Notes: generated from the letters alone by a model not told the origin. 64,000 nt of DNA from Pedomonas sp051304405 (GCF_051304405.1 NZ_JBPPGG010000002.1:124001-188000); one strand, 5' to 3'; positions 9,618 to 20,976 are shown, counted from the first letter of the stretch. Translations and numbers: made by a program.

Positions 9618-9654
9618 CGGGCTGAACTATCCCTGACCGGGCACGGCATCAATT

Positions 9655-10656
9655 CTAATTTATCTTGTGGTAGTGCTTGAACCATTCGACGAAGCGCGGC
9701 ACGCCCACATCGATCGGCGTTGTGGGCTGGAAGCCCAGATCGTTCTGAATGGCCGAGATGTCCGCGTAGGTCTCCCGCACGTCGCCGGGCTGCATGGGCA
9801 GAAGCTCCTTCCGGGCTTCCCGCCCGAGGGCCTTCTCCAGAATCTCGATCATCCGCAGCAGGGGCTCGGACCGGTTGTTGCCGATGTTGTAGACCCGGTG
9901 CGGCGAGACCGACCCGCCCGCCTTGGGCTGGCCGTCATCCGGCGGCGGATTGTCGAGGCAGGCGACAACGCCGGTGACGATGTCGTCGATGTAGGTGAAG
10001 TCCCGCCGCATATCGCCGTGGTTGAACACCTTGATGGGTTCGCCCTTGAGGATGGCGTCGGTGAACAGCCACATCGCCATGTCGGGGCGGCCCCACGGAC
10101 CATAGACCGTGAAGAAGCGCAGGCCGGTCTGGGGCAGGCGATAGAGATGGGCGTAGACCTCGCTCATCAGTTCGTCCGCCTTCTTGGTGGCGGCGTACAG
10201 GGAAATGGGCAGGTCGACCCGGTCCTCCACCGCGAAGGGCAGCTTCTTGTTGCTGCCATAAACCGAGGAGGAGGACGCATAGACCAGATGCTTCATGCCC
10301 TCGGTGTGGCGGCAGTACTCGAGGATGTTGAGATGGCCGACCAGGTTGGCGGTCACATAGGCGTGGGGGTGCGTGATGGAGTAGCGCACGCCCGCCTGCG
10401 CGCCCAGATGAACCACCCGGTCGATAGCATAGGGCTTCAGGGCTTCAAGCAGCGCGGCGTTGTCCGCAAAATCCACCTGCAAGAAACTAAAGCTGTTATG
10501 GGTGCGTTCAAGTTCCGCGAGACGAGCCCGTTTAAGATCAACGCTGTAATAATCATTCAGGTTATCGAGCCCAATAACCTGTTCGCCGCGGTCGAGGAGT
10601 CTTTTGGCGACATGATGGCCGATGAACCCTGCTGCGCCGGTAACAAGTATTGGCAT
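9655..10656 (-). CDS. NAD-dependent epimerase, UDP-glucuronate 4-epimerase type
   Basis: A 333-residue short-chain dehydrogenase/epimerase. TGAAGFIG (residues 6-13) binds NAD and the catalytic pair is Tyr154 and Lys158 in YAATKK. LDNLNDYYSVDLKRARL just after the dinucleotide site is characteristic of the group that makes UDP-galacturonate from UDP-glucuronate. I start it at MPILVTG because the Rossmann fold begins there; an in-frame TTG at 10698 would add 14 unlikely residues. With the upstream dehydrogenase it points to an acidic exopolysaccharide. It is divergent from the initiating transferase gene. Confidence 0.9.
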   Translation of the reverse strand: MPILVTGAAGFIGHHVAKRLLDRGEQVIGLDNLNDYYSVDLKRARLAELERTHNSFSFLQVDFADNAALLEALKPYAIDRVVHLGAQAGVRYSITHPHAYVTANLVGHLNILEYCRHTEGMKHLVYASSSSVYGSNKKLPFAVEDRVDLPISLYAATKKADELMSEVYAHLYRLPQTGLRFFTVYGPWGRPDMAMWLFTDAILKGEPIKVFNHGDMRRDFTYIDDIVTGVVACLDNPPPDDGQPKAGGSVSPHRVYNIGNNRSEPLLRMIEILEKALGREARKELLPMQPGDVRETYADISAIQNDLGFQPTTPIDVGVPRFVEWFKHYHKIN

Positions 10657-10862
10657 GGTTTGTCTCGATTTGTGATTTAACGGCTTGAGGTGGTGCAATA
10701 ATGGCGCTAGTCACCCCGGTAACGAAGTCTTAGCCGACGTAGGCTAGTGCTGCAATCCCGCGTGGCGTTGTGTGGCGTTGCGAAGCGGAGGGCACAAGCC
10801 GGTCGTTTCGTAAAGCATGCGTGCTTTTCCTGACACCTGTTCTTTCCGAAGGTTGCAGCTTT

Positions 10863-11915
10863 ATGACTGAGGAGATTCTCTGCGCCGCACTGGGGTCGGG
10901 CCTGTTCGCGACTCTTGTCGGGTTGAACGCGCAATATCTCGGTCGGCTGCTTGGCTTGCTGGATTTCCCGGATCCCGTGGGCGGGCGCAAGCGCCATTCC
11001 CATGTGACGCCGCTGATGGGCGGCACGGCCGTGCTGATTCCGATCGTCCTGATGCTGTTCGCCATGTTCTTCGGCTTTGCCGATGCGCCGGCGGCGGCCC
11101 GGGGCGAGCTTGGCATCATCGGCTGCCTGGTGGCGGTGTTCTATGTGGTCGGCGCGTCGGATGACCGGTGGGAGCTCTCGCCGCGCTTCCGTCTCGTCGT
11201 GGCCGTGGCGGCGTTCAGCCTGGGCATGATTCTGGTGCCGGCGCTGGATATCCAGTCGCTGCGCTTCGAGCTGGTCGGCAGCCGGCCCGGCGAGGTGCAG
11301 ACGATTGCGCTGGGAAGCCTCAGCGGCATCTTCACCCTGTTCTGCATGGTGGGCCTGCTCAACGCCGTGAACATGGCAGACGGCAAGAATGGCCTGGTCA
11401 TCGGCCTGTCCCTGATGTGGACGGGCTTCCTGTCGCTCTATGCGCCGGAGCATGTCGAGGGCGTGCTTCTGGTCGTGGCGGCGGCGCTGGCGGTGGCGCT
11501 CTATTTCAACCTGCGCGGCCGGTTCTTCCTCGGGGACGGGGGGAGCTACGGCCTGTCGGCGCTGTTCGGCGCGCTGGCCATCTATGTCTACAACCAGCCC
11601 GAGAGCGCCCTCAGCGCAGGGCCGGTGGCTGTCTGGTTCATCATCCCCGTGCTGGACTGCCTGCGCCTGCTCACGACCCGTCTGCTGAAGGGGCGCTCCC
11701 CGTTCAGCGGCGACCGGGACCACCTGCATCACCACCTCGGCTACCTGATCGGCTGGCCGAACGGGCTTCTGGTCTACTGGTCCATGGTCGGTATCCCGTC
11801 CATCGCCAGCTATGTCCTGCCGGAGTTCAACCTCCAGATTCTCGTGGCCGTGGCGCTGGTTTACACCATGGTCATCACCATCGCCTACCGCCGCCAGACG
11901 GTGAACGCCAGCTAG
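10863..11915 (+). CDS. WecA/MraY-type undecaprenyl-phosphate sugar-1-phosphate transferase
   Basis: A polytopic membrane enzyme of glycosyltransferase family 4 that transfers a sugar-1-phosphate from a UDP-sugar to undecaprenyl phosphate, the first step of polysaccharide repeat-unit synthesis. The acidic motif DD is at residues 100-101, NAVNMADG at 167-174 and GDRDHLHHHL in a late cytoplasmic loop; about ten hydrophobic segments are visible. I use ATG 10863 (350 residues) because a GAAGG ribosome site precedes it and the family N-terminus is a membrane helix. A GTG at 10770 would add 31 atypical residues. The sugar donor is not determinable. Confidence 0.92.
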   Translation: MTEEILCAALGSGLFATLVGLNAQYLGRLLGLLDFPDPVGGRKRHSHVTPLMGGTAVLIPIVLMLFAMFFGFADAPAAARGELGIIGCLVAVFYVVGASDDRWELSPRFRLVVAVAAFSLGMILVPALDIQSLRFELVGSRPGEVQTIALGSLSGIFTLFCMVGLLNAVNMADGKNGLVIGLSLMWTGFLSLYAPEHVEGVLLVVAAALAVALYFNLRGRFFLGDGGSYGLSALFGALAIYVYNQPESALSAGPVAVWFIIPVLDCLRLLTTRLLKGRSPFSGDRDHLHHHLGYLIGWPNGLLVYWSMVGIPSIASYVLPEFNLQILVAVALVYTMVITIAYRRQTVNAS

Positions 11916-12013
11916 GGCGCGCGCGCAAGCAAACGCGCGAAAGAAAATATGTGGACAGCGCGCATTTGCCTCTTTTCTCCCGGAGAGACGACGGTATAGT
12001 GCGCGCCGCCTGC

Positions 12014-12088
12014 TGGGGCGTAGCCAAGCGGTAAGGCAGCGGTTTTTGGTACCGCCATTCCCAGGTTCGAATCCTGGCGCCCCAGCCA
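12014..12088 (+). tRNA. tRNA-Gln (TTG)
   Basis: A 7-bp acceptor stem (TGGGGCG with CGCCCCA) and a T arm with loop TTCGAAT are visible. The anticodon stem GCGGT/ACCGC closes a 7-nt loop with anticodon TTG at 12046-12048. The 3' CCA is encoded (12086-12088). Confidence 0.97.
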
Positions 12089-12225
12089 AGCCTGCCCAGG
12101 CTCAAGTGCAACTGTTTCCCTGAACGATTTTCTCAAAAATTCCCGAGGCTTGCGGGCCGGATTTCGCATGGCGCCGCAGCAGCGCCCGCGCGGGTGCCGG
12201 GGCCTCCGGCCGCGCGCAAGCGCCA

Positions 12226-12270
12226 GTGCTGGCGATCCCTGTGCTGGCGATCCCGGTGCGGGCGATCGCG
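12226..12270. repeat. 15-bp tandem repeat, three copies
   Basis: GTGCTGGCGATCCCT, GTGCTGGCGATCCCG and GTGCGGGCGATCGCG follow one another directly, downstream of the small lipoprotein gene. The third copy is diverged. Confidence 0.8.
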
Positions 12271-12284
12271 GGGAAGGTGTCTGC

Positions 12285-12518
12285 CTAGCCGTTGATCCAG
12301 GAGGCAGGCGTGCGCCGGGCGACGGCGCGGCTCTCCGCCCCGTCATCGGTGCCGGACTTCGCCTTGGGGGCGGAATCAGGCAGAACCGGGTTGCCCAGCT
12401 CGTTGCGGGGAACGAAGCCAGGCGCGTAGGATCCCTTCTTGGAGACCATGAACGGGGAGCTTGCGCACCCTGAAAGCCCGAGAGCCAGTGCGATGATGAG
12501 GCCGGTTTTCAGCTGCAT
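12285..12518 (-). CDS. Small putative lipoprotein
   Basis: A 77-residue protein with a lipoprotein signal: a Lys at residue 4, a hydrophobic core and the lipobox LSGC (Cys18). The mature part is about 60 residues, Pro/Ala/Lys-rich, with no domain I recognise. It begins 54 bp from the divergent NAD(P)HX repair gene and ends toward tRNA-Gln. Alphaproteobacteria carry several small lipoproteins of this size; the role is unknown. Confidence 0.72.
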   Translation of the reverse strand: MQLKTGLIIALALGLSGCASSPFMVSKKGSYAPGFVPRNELGNPVLPDSAPKAKSGTDDGAESRAVARRTPASWING

Positions 12519-12572
12519 CCTGTCTACAGTTCAATCTAGGTTCAACGGCGTGTCAGTTGTTCCCTGCACTAA

Positions 12573-14099
12573 ATGAGACCGAAGACGATGTCCATGTATC
12601 ATCCCTTGCTGACCGCAGATCAGATGCGCCGGCTGGAGCGCGGCCGGTTCGCGGCTGGCCAGTCCAGTCTCGACGCCATGGAGGCGGCGGGTCAGGCGGT
12701 CGCCGCGGAAGTGCTGCGCCGCTGGCCGGACGCCAGACAGGCGGTGGTTCTGGCGGGGCCCGGGAACAACGGGGGAGACGGCTATGTGGTGGCGCGTCAT
12801 CTCCTCGCGGCGGGATGGACGGTGACGGTTGGCGCGTGGGGCGATCCCGACGCCCTTCGGGGCGACGCCCAGATGATGCGCCAGCGCTGGTCGGGGGCGG
12901 TCGCGCCGCTCGCCGAGGCGCTTGCCGCGATCGACGGGGCGACAATCGTGGTGGATGCCCTGTTCGGAATCGGGTTCTCGCGTCCGGTGGAGGGGGCGCT
13001 GGCGGGGCGCATCCGGGAGGCCTGCGACCGGGCCGGGGGCGTGATCGCCGTCGATGTGCCGAGCGGTGTGGACGCGGATACGGGAAGCGTCGTCTCGGAC
13101 ATGATCCAGGCGGACGCGACGGTGACGTTCGGCGCGCGCAAGCCCTGCCACCTGCTGGAGCCCGGGCGCACCCGCTGCGGGGCGGTGGTGCTGGTGCCCA
13201 TCGACCTGGCGCCGGAGGCGGCGGAACTGGCACAGCTTGGCGTTGCCACCTGGGCGGTCGGCACGCCGCGCCTGCCGCGCCCCGGCCCCGACGACCACAA
13301 GTACAGCCGCGGCCATGTCTGGGTGGCCTCGGGCGGCCCGTCGGCAACCGGGGCGGCGCGGCTGGCGGCGCGGGCGGCGCTGCGCGTCGGGGCCGGGCTG
13401 GTCAGCATCGCCAGCCCGCCGAGCGCGGTCGCGATCAACGCCGCGCACCTGACCGCGATCATGGTCCGCCGGGCGGCGACGCCGGAGGCGTTCGCCGCCT
13501 GCCTCGCCGACCCCCGCGCCAGCGGCATGGTGATCGGGCCGGGCTTCGGCATCGGCGAACGCTGCCGGGAGACGGTGCTGGCACTGCTGGCGACGGGCAA
13601 GCCGCTGGTGCTGGACGCGGACGCCCTGACCAGTTTCGAGGACGACCCCGCCGTCCTGTTCCGGGCCATCCGGGGCGCGGTGGTGATGACGCCGCACGAG
13701 GGCGAGTTCCGCCACCTGTTCCCCGGCATCGACGCCAGTGCGCCCAGGCTGGAGCGGGCGCGGGAGGCGGCGCGGATCTCGGGCGCGGTGGTGCTGCTGA
13801 AGGGGCCGGACACGGTGGTCGCGACGCCCGAGGGCGAGGCGTTCATCAACGGCCACGCGTCGCCCGAGCTGGCGACGGCAGGGGCAGGGGACGTTCTGGC
13901 GGGCACCATCCTCGGGCTCATTGCCCAGGAACGGCAGCTCGGCCTGTCGGTTGCCCAGGCGGCGGCTGTTGCGGCCTGGATACACGGAGAGGCGGGGCTG
14001 CGGCTCGGCCCGGGACTGATCGCAGAGGATCTTCCCGAGGCCTATCCGGGTATTCTAAAAGCCATAGCGGTTCCCGCTCTCCGGGGCGGGAGACAATAA
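12573..14099 (+). CDS. nnr: Bifunctional NAD(P)HX epimerase / ADP-dependent NAD(P)HX dehydratase
   Basis: A 508-residue fusion that repairs hydrated NADH/NADPH. The N-terminal YjeF epimerase domain (about residues 10-215) has GPGNNGGDGYVVARHL and VDVPSGVDADTG. The C-terminal ribokinase-like dehydratase domain (about 225-505) has GPGFGIG, TPHEGEF and NGHASPELATAGAGDVLAG, the last carrying the catalytic Asp and anion-hole glycines. The two-domain arrangement and length are standard in bacteria. ATGs at 12588 and 12594 are alternative starts, since the first residues are not conserved. tRNA-Leu follows 58 bp downstream. Confidence 0.95.
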   Translation: MRPKTMSMYHPLLTADQMRRLERGRFAAGQSSLDAMEAAGQAVAAEVLRRWPDARQAVVLAGPGNNGGDGYVVARHLLAAGWTVTVGAWGDPDALRGDAQMMRQRWSGAVAPLAEALAAIDGATIVVDALFGIGFSRPVEGALAGRIREACDRAGGVIAVDVPSGVDADTGSVVSDMIQADATVTFGARKPCHLLEPGRTRCGAVVLVPIDLAPEAAELAQLGVATWAVGTPRLPRPGPDDHKYSRGHVWVASGGPSATGAARLAARAALRVGAGLVSIASPPSAVAINAAHLTAIMVRRAATPEAFAACLADPRASGMVIGPGFGIGERCRETVLALLATGKPLVLDADALTSFEDDPAVLFRAIRGAVVMTPHEGEFRHLFPGIDASAPRLERAREAARISGAVVLLKGPDTVVATPEGEAFINGHASPELATAGAGDVLAGTILGLIAQERQLGLSVAQAAAVAAWIHGEAGLRLGPGLIAEDLPEAYPGILKAIAVPALRGGRQ

Positions 14100-14157
14100 G
14101 GGATTGTTGCGTCCATCTACCCCTGTGCTATAGACGCCGCTTCGAATTCAGGCCTTG

Positions 14158-14242
<85 letters not shown>

Positions 14243-14288
14243 AGGATTCACGGCCGCCCGGCGGCACATGACGAGTTGAGAGAACGCC

Positions 14289-15830
14289 ATGCAGATCAGC
14301 GAGACGTTGAACGAAGGTTTGAAGCGGGCCTACACCGTGGTGGTGCCGGCCGCCGACCTGTCCCGGAAACTGGACGAGCAGATTGGCAATGTTGCCAAGA
14401 CCATTCGCATGCCGGGCTTCCGCCCGGGCAAGGTTCCGGCCTCGCTGGTGCGCAAGGTTCACGGCGCGGCCCTGACCGGCCAGGTGCTGGAAGAAGCGGT
14501 GCAGGAAGGCACCCAGAAGGTGCTGGAGGAGAACAAGCTCCGCCCGGCCATGCAGCCGCAGATCGAGGTGACCAAGTACGAGCCGGATTCGGACCTCGAG
14601 TTCACCATGAACCTGGAGATCCTGCCGGACGTGGCGGTTCCCGATCTCTCCGGCCTGAAGCTGGAAAAGTGGGTCATTCCGGTGGAGGACAAGGAGGTCG
14701 ACGAGGCCGTCGAGCGCCTGGCCTCCCAGCAGAAGGCCTTCGAGGACGCGCCGGAAGGCCATGCGGCCCAGAATGGCGATGCGGTCATCATCGACTTCGT
14801 CGGCAAGCTGGACGGCGAGCCGTTCGAGGGCGGCAAGGGCGAGGACACCCAGCTGGAGCTGGGCTCGGGCATGTTCATCCCCGGCTTCGAGGAGCAGCTG
14901 GTCGGCGTGAAGGCCGGTGAGCAGAAGACCATCACCGTGACCTTCCCGGAACAGTATCCGGCCGCCAACCTGGCGGGCAAGGAGACCACCTTCGACATCA
15001 CCGTCAAGAAGGTGCAGACCGCCAAGCCGGTCGAGATCAACGACGAGATGGCCAAGAACTTCGGCCTCGAGAGCCTCGACTCGCTGAAGGAAATCCTGAA
15101 GTCGCAGATCGAGCGCGAGCACAACAGCCTGACCCGCACCTACCTGAAGCGCAAGCTGCTGGACGCCCTGGCGGCCAGCCACGACTTCCCGGTGCCGGAG
15201 GGCATGGTGGACGCCGAGTTCCAGCAGATCTGGGCGCAGCTGGAGCGTGAGGCCGGCGACGACGAGGAAGAGAAGGCCAAGCTGGAAGCCGAGAAGGAAG
15301 AGTACCGCAACATCGCCGTGCGCCGCGTGCGCCTCGGCCTGCTGCTCTCCGAGATCGGCCAGGCCAACAACATCCAGATCACCCAGGCCGAGATGAACCG
15401 CCTGATCGCCCAGGAAGCCCAGCGCTACCCGGGCCAGCAGGAGCAGGTGGTGAAGTTCTTCCAGCAGAACCAGATGGCGGCCGCCCAGCTGCGCGCGCCG
15501 CTGTATGAGGAAAAGGTGGTGGACTTCATCCTCGGCCAGATCGAGGTGACCGAGAAGACCGTCACCCGCGAGGAGCTGACCCGCGCGCTGGAGGCGGACG
15601 ACGACGCCGAGGCGAAGCCCGCCGAGGAAGCGCCGAAGAAGAAGGCCACCAAGGCCAAGGCCAAGAAGGACGAGGCCGGCGAGGCCGAGGCCGCGGCCGA
15701 GGAAGCGCCCGCCAAGCCGAAGGCGAAGGCCAAGGCCAAGGCGGACGCCGAAACGGAGGCCGAGGGCGAGGCCGCCCCGAAGCCGAAGAAGAAGACGACG
15801 TCGAAAGCCTCTTCCAAAAAGGCTGAATAA
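14289..15830 (+). CDS. tig: Trigger factor with long Lys/Ala/Glu-rich tail
   Basis: A ribosome-bound chaperone and prolyl isomerase. The N-terminal ribosome-binding domain includes the exposed loop around GFRPGKVP (residues 37-44, the signature motif). The FKBP-type isomerase domain spans about 155-245 and the helical chaperone body runs to about 430. At 513 residues it exceeds the usual 430-450: the last 75-80 residues are a low-complexity Lys/Ala/Glu/Pro tail (for example KKKATKAKAKKDEAGEAEAA). It is first in the order tig-clpP-clpX-lon-hup, a common alphaproteobacterial arrangement joining folding and proteolysis. Confidence 0.95.
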   Translation: MQISETLNEGLKRAYTVVVPAADLSRKLDEQIGNVAKTIRMPGFRPGKVPASLVRKVHGAALTGQVLEEAVQEGTQKVLEENKLRPAMQPQIEVTKYEPDSDLEFTMNLEILPDVAVPDLSGLKLEKWVIPVEDKEVDEAVERLASQQKAFEDAPEGHAAQNGDAVIIDFVGKLDGEPFEGGKGEDTQLELGSGMFIPGFEEQLVGVKAGEQKTITVTFPEQYPAANLAGKETTFDITVKKVQTAKPVEINDEMAKNFGLESLDSLKEILKSQIEREHNSLTRTYLKRKLLDALAASHDFPVPEGMVDAEFQQIWAQLEREAGDDEEEKAKLEAEKEEYRNIAVRRVRLGLLLSEIGQANNIQITQAEMNRLIAQEAQRYPGQQEQVVKFFQQNQMAAAQLRAPLYEEKVVDFILGQIEVTEKTVTREELTRALEADDDAEAKPAEEAPKKKATKAKAKKDEAGEAEAAAEEAPAKPKAKAKAKADAETEAEGEAAPKPKKKTTSKASSKKAE

Positions 15831-15840
15831 ACCCAATCTT

Positions 15841-15871
15841 GGCAATCGGGGGCGGTGAGCCCCCGATTGCC
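15841..15871 (+). terminator. Strong hairpin between tig and clpP
   Basis: GGCAATCGGGGGC pairs perfectly with GCCCCCGATTGCC (13 bp) around loop GGTGA. No T-run follows, so it may be an mRNA-processing or attenuating stem rather than a full terminator. It sits 10 bp after tig and 25 bp before clpP. Confidence 0.65.
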
Positions 15872-15895
15872 TAAGTGAAGTGAAAGGCGACGCCC

Positions 15896-16534
15896 ATGAT
15901 CGACCCGATCAGCCATTACCAGAACAGCCTCGTGCCCATGGTCATTGAGCAGTCCACCCGGGGTGAAAGGGCGTTTGACATCTACTCCCGCCTGCTGCGG
16001 GAGCGCATCATCTTCGTCACCGGCGGCATCGAGGACCACATGGCGTCCCTCATCGTCGCCCAGCTGCTCTTTCTTGAGGCCGACAACCCCAAGAAGGACA
16101 TCTTCATGTACATCAACTCGCCGGGCGGCGTGGTGACGGCGGGTCTCGCCATCTACGACACCATGCAGTACATCCGCCCCAACGTGGCGACGGTGTGCAT
16201 CGGCCAGGCCGCGTCCATGGGCGCCTTCCTGCTGGCCGCCGGCGCGCCGGGCATGCGCTGGTCCCTGCCCAACGCCCGCATAATGATTCACCAGCCCTCG
16301 GGCGGCGCCCAAGGCCAGGCGACGGACATCGAGATCCAGGCGCGGGAAATCCTGCGCATCCGCCAGCGCCTGAACGAAATCCTGCAAAAAAACACCGGTC
16401 GTTCCCTGGAAGAGGTTGAAAAAGCCGTCGAGCGCGACACATTTATGACGGCTGACGAGGCCAAGGCCTGGGGACTGATCGACACTGTCTACGAACGGCG
16501 ACCCGAGACGCCGGAAGAGAGTGAAAAGCGGTAA
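15896..16534 (+). CDS. clpP: ATP-dependent Clp protease proteolytic subunit
   Basis: A 212-residue cytoplasmic serine peptidase that forms the double-heptamer chamber degrading ClpX- or ClpA-delivered substrates. The catalytic triad is Ser107 in GQAASMG, His132 in MIHQPSGG and Asp181 in ERDTFM. There is no long propeptide, as is usual in this class. Length is normal. It lies 65 bp after tig and about 190 bp before clpX, which has its own upstream space. Confidence 0.98.
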   Translation: MIDPISHYQNSLVPMVIEQSTRGERAFDIYSRLLRERIIFVTGGIEDHMASLIVAQLLFLEADNPKKDIFMYINSPGGVVTAGLAIYDTMQYIRPNVATVCIGQAASMGAFLLAAGAPGMRWSLPNARIMIHQPSGGAQGQATDIEIQAREILRIRQRLNEILQKNTGRSLEEVEKAVERDTFMTADEAKAWGLIDTVYERRPETPEESEKR

Positions 16535-16725
16535 TCAGCTGCATTGACGCGCCGGAATCCAGCCTCGTCTGCGATTTGTTAAGCCTCTTTTGAGGCACGG
16601 CGCGTTATAGTCCCTGCGTCTGAAAGGAGGGGTTGACCCTCTATTTCGGGATTGTGAAGCCCTAGAGGCTCGGTCTAGGATGCCAGCGTCGGCTGCGTAT
16701 TGGGCCGAACGAGGAAAGGACGCGC

Positions 16726-17991
16726 ATGACCAAGCTCAGCGGCAGCGACTCGAAGAACACTCTTTACTGCTCTTTCTGCGGTAAGAGCCAGCACGAGGTT
16801 CGCAAGCTGATCGCCGGCCCGACCGTTTTCATCTGCGATGAATGCGTCGAGCTGTGCAACGATATCATTCGGGAAGAAACCAAGTCGGCTCTGGTGAAGA
16901 GCCGGGACGGCGTTCCGACGCCGCGGGAAATCTGCAAGGTTCTGGACGACTACGTGATCGGCCAGAGCCATGCCAAGCGCGTGCTCTCGGTTGCCGTTCA
17001 CAACCACTACAAGCGCCTGAATCACGGCCAGAAGAACAGCGACGTTGAACTGGCGAAGTCCAACATCCTGCTGGTGGGCCCGACGGGCTGCGGCAAGACG
17101 CTGCTCGCCCAGACGCTGGCCCGCATCCTGGATGTGCCCTTCACCATGGCCGACGCCACCACGCTGACCGAAGCCGGCTACGTGGGCGAGGATGTGGAGA
17201 ACATCATCCTCAAGCTGCTCCAGGCGGCCGACTACAACGTGGAGCGGGCCCAGCGCGGCATCGTCTACATCGACGAGATCGACAAGATCAGCCGCAAGTC
17301 CGACAATCCGTCCATCACCCGCGACGTGTCGGGCGAGGGCGTGCAGCAGGCGCTGCTCAAGATCATGGAAGGCACCACCGCTTCCGTGCCGCCCCAGGGC
17401 GGCCGCAAGCACCCGCAGCAGGAGTTCCTCCAGGTCGATACGACCAACATCCTGTTCATCTGCGGCGGCGCCTTCGCCGGCCTCGACCGGATCATCGCGG
17501 ACCGCCTCCAGGGCAAGTCGATCGGTTTCGGTGCCAATGTGGTGGCCCCGGACGAGCGGCGCACGGGCGAGATCCTGAAGCAGTGCGAGCCGGAGGATCT
17601 GCTGAAGTTCGGCCTGATCCCCGAGTTCATCGGCCGTCTGCCGGTGATCGCGACGCTGGAGGATCTGGACGAGGAGGCGCTGGTCAAGATCCTGTCCGAG
17701 CCGAAGAACGCGCTCGCCAAGCAGTATCAGCGCCTGTTCGACATGGAAGGCGTGAAGCTGACCTTCAACCCCGACGCACTGCAGGCCATCTCGCGCAAGG
17801 CAATCGAGCGCAAAACCGGTGCACGCGGCCTGCGTTCCATCATGGAAGCCATCCTGCTGGACACCATGTTCGAGCTGCCTGGCATGGATGGGGTCGATGA
17901 GGTCGTGATCAACAAGGACGTGGTCGAAGGCCGGAAGGACCCGATCCGTATTTTCTCGCAGACGCGGGAAGACGTGGGATCGCTGGCCTAG
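16726..17991 (+). CDS. clpX: ATP-dependent Clp protease ATP-binding subunit ClpX
   Basis: A 421-residue AAA+ unfoldase that recognises substrates and feeds ClpP. The zinc-binding domain has Cys15, Cys18, Cys37 and Cys40. Walker A GPTGCGKT is at residues 118-125 and Walker B is VYIDEIDKI. A GRKH pore-loop motif and the C-terminal sensor region are present. Start ATG 16726 follows GAACGAGGAAAGGA. The stop is followed within 5 bp by a run of 11 C residues. Confidence 0.98.
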   Translation: MTKLSGSDSKNTLYCSFCGKSQHEVRKLIAGPTVFICDECVELCNDIIREETKSALVKSRDGVPTPREICKVLDDYVIGQSHAKRVLSVAVHNHYKRLNHGQKNSDVELAKSNILLVGPTGCGKTLLAQTLARILDVPFTMADATTLTEAGYVGEDVENIILKLLQAADYNVERAQRGIVYIDEIDKISRKSDNPSITRDVSGEGVQQALLKIMEGTTASVPPQGGRKHPQQEFLQVDTTNILFICGGAFAGLDRIIADRLQGKSIGFGANVVAPDERRTGEILKQCEPEDLLKFGLIPEFIGRLPVIATLEDLDEEALVKILSEPKNALAKQYQRLFDMEGVKLTFNPDALQAISRKAIERKTGARGLRSIMEAILLDTMFELPGMDGVDEVVINKDVVEGRKDPIRIFSQTREDVGSLA

Positions 17992-18054
17992 TCAGCCCCC
18001 CCCCCCGACCACCGCTCCAGATGACCAAGCCGACCTATGGGGAGGGCAGCATGG

Positions 18055-18083
18055 CTTGATGCAAGCCGCTGTTCTCCCCATAT
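18055..18083 (+). promoter_or_regulatory. Sigma-32-like heat-shock promoter of lon
   Basis: CTTGAT (18055-18060), a 15-bp spacer and CCCCATAT (18076-18083) match the RpoH consensus (CTTGAA, 13-15 bp, CCCCATnT). This places a start site about 55 bp before the lon ATG. rpoH itself is in this window (29.4-30.3 kb). Confidence 0.75.
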
Positions 18084-18146
18084 GCGTAAGGAAGAGCGCG
18101 ACATCGCGCGTTGTGCCGGTGTGTGCGCCAAGTGTGTGAGGCTTCA

Positions 18147-20543
<2,397 letters not shown>

Positions 20544-20579
20544 GTTAGATAATTACTAACCATAACCGAAAAAACCTTT

Positions 20580-20611
20580 GGAAAACCGCCCTTGTGGGCG
20601 GTTTTCCTTTT
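20580..20611 (+). terminator. Rho-independent terminator of lon
   Basis: GGAAAACCGCCC pairs with GGGCGGTTTTCC around loop TTGT, then TTTT. The stem is a 12-bp perfect match 37 bp after the lon stop. Confidence 0.92.
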
Positions 20612-20691
20612 GACAAGCTAATAAACTGATTCTTAGATGACCGCCGGCTCAAGGAGCCGGCTTACTTTTTACATCCTGGGGGTCCAGACCG

Positions 20692-20964
20692 ATGAACAAG
20701 CAGGAACTGATCAGCGCCGTTGCAGACAACGCCGGCCTCTCCAAGACGCAGGCGGGTGTGGCTGTGGACGCGCTGTTCGACGCCATTACCTCGGCACTCA
20801 AGTCGGGCGACGAAGTGCGCCTGGTCGGCTTTGGCACGTTCAGCGTCGCCACGCGCAAGGCTTCGACCGGCCGCAATCCGCGCACCGGTGAGGAGATCAC
20901 CATTGCCGCCAGCAAGACGCCGAAGTTCCGCGCCGGCAAGGCGCTGAAGGACGCCGTCAACTAA
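20692..20964 (+). CDS. hup: DNA-binding protein HU
   Basis: A 90-residue histone-like protein that bends and compacts DNA. It begins MNKQELISAVADNAGLSK and has the beta-arm region around residues 50-75 with GRNPRTGEEI (the Arg-Asn-Pro tip that intercalates in the minor groove). Length and sequence are standard for HU rather than IHF. It lies between the lon terminator and tRNA-Val and has its own 3' hairpin. Confidence 0.97.
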   Translation: MNKQELISAVADNAGLSKTQAGVAVDALFDAITSALKSGDEVRLVGFGTFSVATRKASTGRNPRTGEEITIAASKTPKFRAGKALKDAVN

Positions 20965-20976
20965 GAGGCTGTGACT

